Part shown: positions 15,772 to 21,873 of the stretch, piece after piece | How positions within the stretch are numbered: position 1 is the first letter of the stretch | Layout: each line of letters opens with the position of its first letter | Assembly (NCBI GenBank): GCA_937138275.1 | Contig: CAKZOY010000479.1 | Coordinates: 1-23,059 of the forward strand | Reading direction: 5' to 3' | DNA length: 23,059 nucleotides | Source of the DNA: an uncultured Chloroflexota bacterium | GTDB lineage: Bacteria > Chloroflexota > Anaerolineae > B4-G1 > DUEL01 | Program-made: the position numbers and the translations under genes | The notes under the pieces: model-generated | What the model was told of the DNA's origin: nothing | Databases searched by the model: none | What the model saw: the letters and a program-made list of their open reading frames with translations, nothing else

Positions 15772-16090
15772 GCATTAAGATTTAACCACCTGACACTTTC
15801 GGCTCATATCCAGACCTTGTGCAGGCAGGGTCTGGCCTTTAGCGCCCCCTCATCCCCCTGGCCCCCTTCTCCCCCGCCGCGGCGGGGGAGAAGGGGGAAA
15901 AGAGGGCAAGGCTTGTCCTTGCCCTTTCCTCCCCGTGCGGCCGTAGGGGCGGACGATCCGTCCGCCCTCAACGGGGAGGGAGCAAGGGGGAGAGGTGAAG
16001 GTGTCCTTGAGAAAGTGCCTGCTTTTGAATATGAGCCACACTGCTTGTCCGCGTCCTATTGGAAAACTGTCAGGTAGCCAGCATTAAGAA
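15772..16090. mobile_element. MITE-like element with 9-bp direct repeats and imperfect terminal inverted repeats
   Basis: GCATTAAGA occurs at 15772-15780 and again at 16081-16089, a possible target-site duplication. Just inside the left copy is CCACCTGACACTTTC (15786-15800). Just inside the right copy, read on the minus strand, is CTACCTGACAGTTTTC (complement of about 16062-16077), so the ends are imperfect inverted repeats sharing ACCTGACA. ATATGAGCC near 16029 also inverts GGCTCATAT at 15801-15809. The interior is about 300 bp of GC-rich palindromes with no transposase gene, as expected for a non-autonomous element. Confidence 0.5.
15845..16002. repeat. REP-like C/G-rich palindromic element, copy 2
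   Basis: Positions 15862-15897 are a 36-bp perfect palindrome, each arm 18 bp starting CCCCCTTCTCCCCC. Two more hairpins follow: AGGGCAAGG/CCTTGCCCT (15903-15911 and 15917-15925), and GGGCGGACG/CGTCCGCCC (15947-15955 and 15959-15967). A final GGGGAGGGAG and GGGGGAGAGG mirror the opening pyrimidine-rich arm. The block is the second copy of the repeat at 7144-7247. It sits inside the MITE-like element and accounts for most of the 468-bp gap between paralogues B and C. Confidence 0.8.
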
Positions 16091-16187
16091 ATAAATGTTC
16101 CCCCAGAAGAACCCCATAGCAGCGCGAGTATTTTATCTGGAGGACAGTTTCCGGTAACCATCGGAATCTACTCTTATAAGGCGCTTA

Positions 16188-17390
16188 ATGTTTGGTGCGG
16201 GTCCTCTTGTTTTCTGCTCCCATAACGGGAACTCTGCTTCGGCAGATGGAGTAGCAGCCTGGCTGGAATGGGCCGGGTTCCGCTTTGACCCCTTTGCTGT
16301 TCTGGACGCCGCTTTAGATCCACACTTAAGCGAATACCTGGTCGGCCACGAGGTTTTTGCCCAGATTTGGGGAGATCACATCTCCTGGGTTTTTGCGCCA
16401 CCCGGTGGAGGAAAAACCTCCCTGCGCATCAGTGTGAGTCGGGCCTGCTGGATCGGTCAGGAAACCAATCGGCCCTTCCCGATTCCTTATACTCCTCCCT
16501 TCTTATCCTGGGGGAACGCCTCCCCTTCCCTGGAAGATCACCTGGGAGCACTGGCTCAAGCGGCAGCGATTACCCTTTTCCTCGCTACCGCCTACCGTCC
16601 CCACTGGTTCTTCCGGCTGGATAAGCACAGACAACAGGAAGTGCGGAACGCTTTTCACCAGAACCTCCCCGGACCTCTCCCGTATTATCTGGAGCGCTGC
16701 CGCCAGACAGGGAATGTAGACACCCTACGAAGGGCCCTGGACCCGAGTTTCATTTTGCGAGACCCGCCTAAGTCTGTCACTCTCCTGGAATGGTGTGATG
16801 CGCTGGACAAGGGCCCGAATTCCTTTTCCCCTCTCTCCCCTCCTGACCGCTGGCATCAGATGAGGACTCTGTTGCTGGATGTCCTGGAATTCCCGGTCGT
16901 ATATATCCTGGCCGATGGTTTTGATGGGGCTCCAGAGACTGCAGAAAACCCGCTTTCTGTTGTGAACTGTTTGGCGTCGCTAATACCTCATGCCGAACGG
17001 TGGGCGGATGAGCGGGTCTTCCTGAAGGCTTTCCTGCCCGCAGATACCCCGAACCTGTTTGAGAAAAAGTTTCCCCAACTGATAGCCCCGGCGTATGTCT
17101 CCACCGTAAACTGGACGCCTGCTCTGCTGGCTGAAGTGATCCGCCGTCGGGTATATGTGGCTACAGAAGGGGCTTTCGGAAGCCTGGATGCGATCTCCTC
17201 ACCTGCCCTACGTGATGTGGAAACTCTTCTGGCAAAAGTAGTGCCTCCTGTACCCCGGGAGATGTTGGTGCTGACTCGCCAGGTGCTGGAATGCCATACC
17301 CAACTCCACGGGACTTCTGGCTTAATTGATGAGAGAGATGTAGAAAGTGCAGTTGAAAAATATAAGAAAGACACGCATAAAAGAGGGTAA
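16188..17390 (+). CDS. Soluble P-loop NTPase (paralogue C)
   Basis: This 400-aa protein has the pre-Walker segment FRFDPFAVLDAALDPHLSEY (31-50), Walker A APPGGGKT (70-77) with Lys76, and Walker B VVYILAD (237-243) followed by GFDG. VFLKAFLPAD (277-286) and NWTPALLAEVIRRR (308-321) match paralogues A and B. No membrane segment or extra effector domain is visible; the C-terminal 60 residues are helical and end in a Lys-rich tail. The ATG follows ATAAGGCGCTTA, close to the ATAAGGAGGCTTA in front of paralogue A, so both genes and leaders may derive from one ancestor. The stop codon lies in the loop of a terminator hairpin. The family looks like the bacterial AAA/STAND-like ATPases often annotated only as ATP-binding protein. 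Confidence 0.7.
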   Translation: MFGAGPLVFCSHNGNSASADGVAAWLEWAGFRFDPFAVLDAALDPHLSEYLVGHEVFAQIWGDHISWVFAPPGGGKTSLRISVSRACWIGQETNRPFPIPYTPPFLSWGNASPSLEDHLGALAQAAAITLFLATAYRPHWFFRLDKHRQQEVRNAFHQNLPGPLPYYLERCRQTGNVDTLRRALDPSFILRDPPKSVTLLEWCDALDKGPNSFSPLSPPDRWHQMRTLLLDVLEFPVVYILADGFDGAPETAENPLSVVNCLASLIPHAERWADERVFLKAFLPADTPNLFEKKFPQLIAPAYVSTVNWTPALLAEVIRRRVYVATEGAFGSLDAISSPALRDVETLLAKVVPPVPREMLVLTRQVLECHTQLHGTSGLIDERDVESAVEKYKKDTHKRG

Positions 17391-17406
17391 AACCCCTCTT
17401 TTATGC
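17375..17406 (+). terminator. Intrinsic terminator overlapping the stop codon of paralogue C
   Basis: GCATAAAAGAGGG (17375-17387) pairs perfectly with CCCTCTTTTATGC (17394-17406), a 13-bp stem. The loop is TAAAAC, in which the stop TAA (17388-17390) lies. The downstream arm contains TTTT and is followed by TTAATATTT. The A-rich and T-rich arms could work in both directions. It separates paralogue C from the next gene. Confidence 0.75.
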
Positions 17407-17417
17407 TTAATATTTGG

Positions 17418-17426
17418 TGATAAAAA
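17418..17426 (+). promoter_or_regulatory. Candidate extended -10 for the STAND ATPase gene
   Basis: TGATAAAAA (17418-17426) lies directly after the terminator and resembles the TGATAAAAT in front of the first NTPase gene. Transcription from here would start about 20 nt before the ATG at 17453. The matching -35 region is poor, so this is a tentative site. Confidence 0.35.
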
Positions 17427-17452
17427 TATTACTTCTGATTAGGGGGAGCAAT

Positions 17453-18622
17453 ATGATTAACGCCACCCAACTTAACTACTCACCGGATAAGTTTGTTGAC
17501 CGGGAAGAGGAATTGACGGAACTGGAGCAAAGGGCGCGCGCTTTGCTGGAGGGACGTAACGGCCACGGAGTGCTCATCTTTATTGGGGAGCGCGGGGTAG
17601 GGAAAACCTGGCTGCGCGCCCACTGGCGCGAGCAACTTCGGCGGCAGAAAGTACCAATGGTCTGGATAGACCTGAGAGAGTACACAGGAAAAGACCCCAC
17701 CTGGGCTGTAGCGGACATTATCCGCAAAGTGAGCACCGCCACGAAAGGTCCCGACGAAGGATTGGGAGCGGACCTGGCTGAAATGAGCCGGAATCTCTTT
17801 GCCCATCTCCGGAAAACGTTGCTGCAGGAAAAGGGGTTCATTCTATTCATAGATCACGTTTACGAGTCGGAATGGGCGATGTTGCCACTTTTAGAGGATT
17901 ATCTTCTGGCCCCTCTATCGGTAGAACCACGGGTCCTGATCGCACTGGCGGGACGGGGACGGTTGTATCCCTGGAAAACACCGGAATTGGGAGTGAAAGC
18001 GAATCTCATAGAGGTTAAACCTTTCTCAGACCTCCGATTCACTCAATGGCAGCTGGAACGTCAGGCTCCTCAGGCTGTCGGCGAAGCGCCGGAAATTCAT
18101 ACGATCACGAGAGGCAACCCTCTGGCGAACTACCTCCTGGCTCTCCGTGGCGTGAATACAGGATTGGACTGGTCTTTGGAAGGCCTGCTGGCGACCATCC
18201 CGGAAGATCACCGTCGGAAAGTGCGCGAGTACGTGGAGGCCCTATGTGTGCTCCGCGATTTTGACGAAGAGCGGATTCCCGCCATGCTGGCAATATATTA
18301 CGACGATCCCTCCTACCAGAACTGGATGTATGCCCAGGCGCGGCGGATTCGGGAAGAACTGGTCCGCTGGGCCCTGGCTCACTGGGACACGGAGAAGCGC
18401 TCTTATGTGCTGGACAGAATCATCCGGGACATAGCCGAACAATTCCTGCGCCAGCAGCGGCCGGATAAATGGGAAGCGCTCCAGAAAGCCGCTTTTAACC
18501 TTTACACCCGTTGGACTCAGGAATATCCTCGCACCCGGGAGCGCTGGCAACAAGAAGCGAAGTACCACCAGCAACAGTTGCAGATGACACCAGATCAATC
18601 ACCAGTAGAAAAGCGTGACTGA
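17453..18622 (+). CDS. STAND/AAA16-type ATPase without C-terminal repeats
   Basis: This 389-aa protein starts with the FVDREEEL segment (14-21) that precedes ATPase domains of ORC/STAND type. Walker A is GERGVGKT (45-52) and Walker B is FILFID (129-134). A sensor-like VLIALAGRGRL (161-171) is followed by TRGNPLANYLLALRG (219-233), the GxP-type motif of STAND proteins. A winged-helix-like region lies around 255-290. There are no TPR, WD40 or effector domains; the tail is helical. The ATG at 17453 has GGGGGAG 6-7 nt upstream; an in-frame upstream start at 17414 is rejected because it lies inside the -10 region. Its architecture parallels the ATPase half of the next, larger protein. Confidence 0.76.
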   Translation: MINATQLNYSPDKFVDREEELTELEQRARALLEGRNGHGVLIFIGERGVGKTWLRAHWREQLRRQKVPMVWIDLREYTGKDPTWAVADIIRKVSTATKGPDEGLGADLAEMSRNLFAHLRKTLLQEKGFILFIDHVYESEWAMLPLLEDYLLAPLSVEPRVLIALAGRGRLYPWKTPELGVKANLIEVKPFSDLRFTQWQLERQAPQAVGEAPEIHTITRGNPLANYLLALRGVNTGLDWSLEGLLATIPEDHRRKVREYVEALCVLRDFDEERIPAMLAIYYDDPSYQNWMYAQARRIREELVRWALAHWDTEKRSYVLDRIIRDIAEQFLRQQRPDKWEALQKAAFNLYTRWTQEYPRTRERWQQEAKYHQQQLQMTPDQSPVEKRD

Positions 18623-18641
18623 AGGAGGCAACCTTCGGTCA
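18616..18641 (+). terminator. Hairpin overlapping the stop codon of the STAND ATPase gene
   Basis: TGACTGAAGG (18616-18625) pairs with CCTTCGGTCA (18632-18641) around loop AGGCAA, with one T-G wobble. The stop TGA (18620-18622) lies within the stem. There is no T-tract, so termination is uncertain; it could also attenuate expression of the next gene. Confidence 0.35.
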
Positions 18642-18783
18642 TCCGTTCCAGAACTTCCACTCCCGCTACTCCCTCTATGGCATTAACTGCAGTAAGGGGG
18701 GAGCAGAAATGGAGCAAACTCATCCCACAAGCCTGATGCCCCCGTAAGGACAAAAAATCACCCCGAGACTTCCAGGAGGGAAA

Positions 18784-21700
18784 ATGACCCCTGTATCCAT
18801 TGTTTCACATGCAGAACAATATTTAAGCCCAATTGCCACGGCCGAACTGGTGGGGCGGCGGAGGGAACTTCGGCAAATCCATCAGGCTATCCGGGACACC
18901 TCGCAGGGAGCCATCATCCATATCAGCGGCTGGGGAGGGATCGGCAAGACTCGATTACTCCAGCACATCTTGCAAAAGTCTCTCCGAGGGCTCCCGCTGT
19001 TGATCGCTTCCCGACCGATAGATATGTCTCATACTTATAACCACACCGTGGAAGGATTCATCCACACCCTCCAGGAAGTGCTGTCGCCACGAGGAAAAGG
19101 TTTCGAAAATTATCGGGACGCACGGGCCCAATTGACAAAAGCCCTGGGCACCACCCACTGGCGCGACCTGCGGGACCAGATGATCGGGGCGTTTATCCAG
19201 GATCTTCAGTCGCTGGCCCAGAAACGACGCATCGTCATCGGTATAGACACGATAGAAAGGTTATTCCCTGGCGATGACCCCGTGGCCCAGCAACTGGAAA
19301 TCCCCACCACTCGCTCCCTGTTATACGAGTGGCTGCTGCGGGAATTTATTCCGGCAATAGATAACCTCGTAGTGATCCTGGCAGGCCGGCCGGTGACGGG
19401 AATCGTCCAGGAGGAGTTGCAACAGACCGGTTCTTACACCCCCATCGTCCTTTCGGGTCTGACGGAGCAAGAGTCTCTGAAATACTTTGATTCGCTGATC
19501 CGGGCTTTAAAATCTACCGGAGAATCGCGAGACACTTTCGTAGCAGAACATATTGAGCGGTGGGATAGAGATTTCCGCCGGGTCATCTTTCACAGCCTTC
19601 GGGACGATGATGGCACTATTCGTCCCATCCTTCTGGCGCTGGCCATTGACTATCTGGCGATCAGCGGGAAACCATTTCCGCTGGACCAACCACTGAGCGC
19701 TACAGGCGGTTTATCTTCTCACGATCGCGAAGAAATTCGCTGGAAACTCCTGCGGGGGGTAGAAGAGGTGATCTCGGAGACATTGGGTCCCCTGGGAGAA
19801 ATTATTCAAGTAATGCGATGGTTGCACAAGGGGGCCGATGAAGACCTGTTAGCAAGTATCACCGGGTTGGGAGAGAAAGAAATAGCAGAGGCCTGTGAGC
19901 AGGCTAAACGCCTTTCTTTTGTCAAAACCCGGCCAGCCGATCGGCGGCTGTTCCTTCACGACGAGATGTATGCCCTGCTGCGGGATCCTCGTGAGACCAT
20001 CCCCGATGGAGTATTCAAACCGTTGCAGGATTATTATAAAAAGGAGATTGATGCCGCGCGGGGGCACATTGCCGGATTGTTTGATCGTTTCGAGGAAGTG
20101 TTACTGGAAGAGCTCTCCACCGCCGCACACCGCCTGCGGGAGGCCCTAACAGAGGACCTCCACTATGCATTGCGCCGGAACGCCCACCTCGGTTTTGCAA
20201 AATATTTCCGATACGCTGGAGAGGCCCTGGCACTGGGGGATACCATCCTGGATATGCAACTGGCAGCAGAAGTGCGTGATTTCTGGAGAGAATTTGACCC
20301 CAGTAGTCAGATGGAGGCGATAGATGAACTTCCCCGCGCGGAAGTCCAGGCTGACGCCGCCCTGCGCTGGGTCAGACGGCTGATCAGCGACGGCAAATAC
20401 CAGGAGGCCTCGGAAGTCATCCGACGGTTGCGCGGCCCACAGGCGGGTTTGCTGAAAGAGGGAGGGGAACTGGCCCAGGCCGAACTGGATATTGTAGAAG
20501 CCCTTATACGCATCCTCCAGGGCAATTTACAGGATGGAGAGAAACTGCTGAGCCAGGCAGACCGCCGTTTAAACGAACTCCCCGCTCGCGAAGAGTATGT
20601 CCTGCGGGTGAACACGTTGCGTGGGCAATTGTACAACCATCTGGGGTATCTCCGGCGGGTGCAGGGCCAGTTCATCGCAGCGGGAGATCTCTACTGGAAA
20701 TCGCTCCCCTACTGGCGAGAGACAAAAATAGAGGCGGAGCAGGCGAACACGCTGACCAATCTGGCTTTTGTCCTGGCCCTGCGCGGCCAGTTCCCCCAGG
20801 CCCACCTGCACGCCACGGATGCTCTGCGCTTACGGGCCCGGCAAGGTGTCCCCAGTCGGGTAGCGCTGACACTGAACACGCTGGCAGGGATAGAAATTTT
20901 CGCCGGTCAATTTAAAGAAGCGGAAACCTATGCCTTGCGGGCACTCCGGATCGCCCAGTGGCAAGACTTCCATCGGGGAGCAGGCATGGCCCATCTATTC
21001 CTGGCCGCATGCTACCGCTTCATGAGCGAACCACCCAGAACTGTTCTCTCCCACGAACGGGAACGTCTGCTGAACAAGTCCTTGTGCCATAGTCAGGCAG
21101 CAATAGAGATTTTTTCCCAAAAAGTGGAAGAACCCGAACGCCTGGCCACTGCTTATTATGAGTGTGGGATCACGCATCGGGAATTCTGTCGCTTCCGACT
21201 GCCCGATGTAGCGTCCCACGCCGAGAGCGCCGAAAATGCTTTGAGAGAGGCTATGGACATCGCCAGCAAAAACTCTCTCTGGGTTCTCTACCTGGATGCC
21301 GCAATGGGATTAGCATGGCTGTACCACTATATTGCCGCCCAGCAAAAACTGGAAGACCATCTCCAGAAGGTGGAAAAGGAAATTCAAGACCGATTCCCTT
21401 CTCATCTGATAACTCCAAATCAATTCCCCAGTGTGAAGGAAGACACGATGCTGGGGATCTTTCAGCAACTGGCCCGCCTGCACGTCCTGCGGGGGGTACG
21501 CGCGATGGAGGCGTTCCGCCGTTCACCCAAACCACCTCCCTATGACTCGTTAAAAACTGCCGCAAGAGAGTTTGCTCTGGCGCTGGAGTATGATTATCTG
21601 GTGGCGGAAGATTTCCGGGACCTGCGCCGGGCACTGGCCCTGATCCACGACCAGTTGAAGGGATTAAACATCCAGGAAATGAAAGCGGTCTACAATGCGG

Positions 21701-21816
21701 TCGCTGAGATGAGCGAAGAATTCGCAGCTAAGAAACAGCCGAAAGACTGGCGTTTTTGGAAGATAATAGAGAGTCTCCTGGGCCCATATGAATCTTACGA
21801 AGCCCTTCTGCAATAG
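18784..21816 (+). CDS. Large STAND NTPase with C-terminal TPR repeats
   Basis: This 1010-aa protein begins almost at once with ELVGRRREL (21-29), then Walker A GWGGIGKT (49-56), Walker B IVIGIDTIE (150-158) and the VVILAGRP segment (196-203). RPILLALA (280-287) stands where the GxP motif usually is. A winged-helix-like part follows and ends in LFLHDEMYALLRDP (389-402). From about 410 onward it is helical repeats, clearest at 600-745: TLRGQLYNHLGYLRRVQGQF, LTNLAFVLALRGQFPQAHLH, LNTLAGIEIFAGQFKEAETY. STAND proteins act as ATP-dependent switches in which the repeats sense a ligand and trigger oligomerisation. No N-terminal effector domain is fused here. The ribosome site AGGAGGG ends 3 nt before the ATG. 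A trans-acting effector is an inference only. Confidence 0.82.
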   Translation: MTPVSIVSHAEQYLSPIATAELVGRRRELRQIHQAIRDTSQGAIIHISGWGGIGKTRLLQHILQKSLRGLPLLIASRPIDMSHTYNHTVEGFIHTLQEVLSPRGKGFENYRDARAQLTKALGTTHWRDLRDQMIGAFIQDLQSLAQKRRIVIGIDTIERLFPGDDPVAQQLEIPTTRSLLYEWLLREFIPAIDNLVVILAGRPVTGIVQEELQQTGSYTPIVLSGLTEQESLKYFDSLIRALKSTGESRDTFVAEHIERWDRDFRRVIFHSLRDDDGTIRPILLALAIDYLAISGKPFPLDQPLSATGGLSSHDREEIRWKLLRGVEEVISETLGPLGEIIQVMRWLHKGADEDLLASITGLGEKEIAEACEQAKRLSFVKTRPADRRLFLHDEMYALLRDPRETIPDGVFKPLQDYYKKEIDAARGHIAGLFDRFEEVLLEELSTAAHRLREALTEDLHYALRRNAHLGFAKYFRYAGEALALGDTILDMQLAAEVRDFWREFDPSSQMEAIDELPRAEVQADAALRWVRRLISDGKYQEASEVIRRLRGPQAGLLKEGGELAQAELDIVEALIRILQGNLQDGEKLLSQADRRLNELPAREEYVLRVNTLRGQLYNHLGYLRRVQGQFIAAGDLYWKSLPYWRETKIEAEQANTLTNLAFVLALRGQFPQAHLHATDALRLRARQGVPSRVALTLNTLAGIEIFAGQFKEAETYALRALRIAQWQDFHRGAGMAHLFLAACYRFMSEPPRTVLSHERERLLNKSLCHSQAAIEIFSQKVEEPERLATAYYECGITHREFCRFRLPDVASHAESAENALREAMDIASKNSLWVLYLDAAMGLAWLYHYIAAQQKLEDHLQKVEKEIQDRFPSHLITPNQFPSVKEDTMLGIFQQLARLHVLRGVRAMEAFRRSPKPPPYDSLKTAAREFALALEYDYLVAEDFRDLRRALALIHDQLKGLNIQEMKAVYNAVAEMSEEFAAKKQPKDWRFWKIIESLLGPYESYEALLQ

Positions 21817-21873
21817 CAAACGGTTAAACAGCTACCGAGAAGTGGCACCCTCCAGCGGGTCAGGAGTACGAAT

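Noticed and set aside
16095..16157. A 20-codon frame between the MITE-like element and paralogue C
   Set aside because: No convincing ribosome site, no similarity and length compatible with chance.
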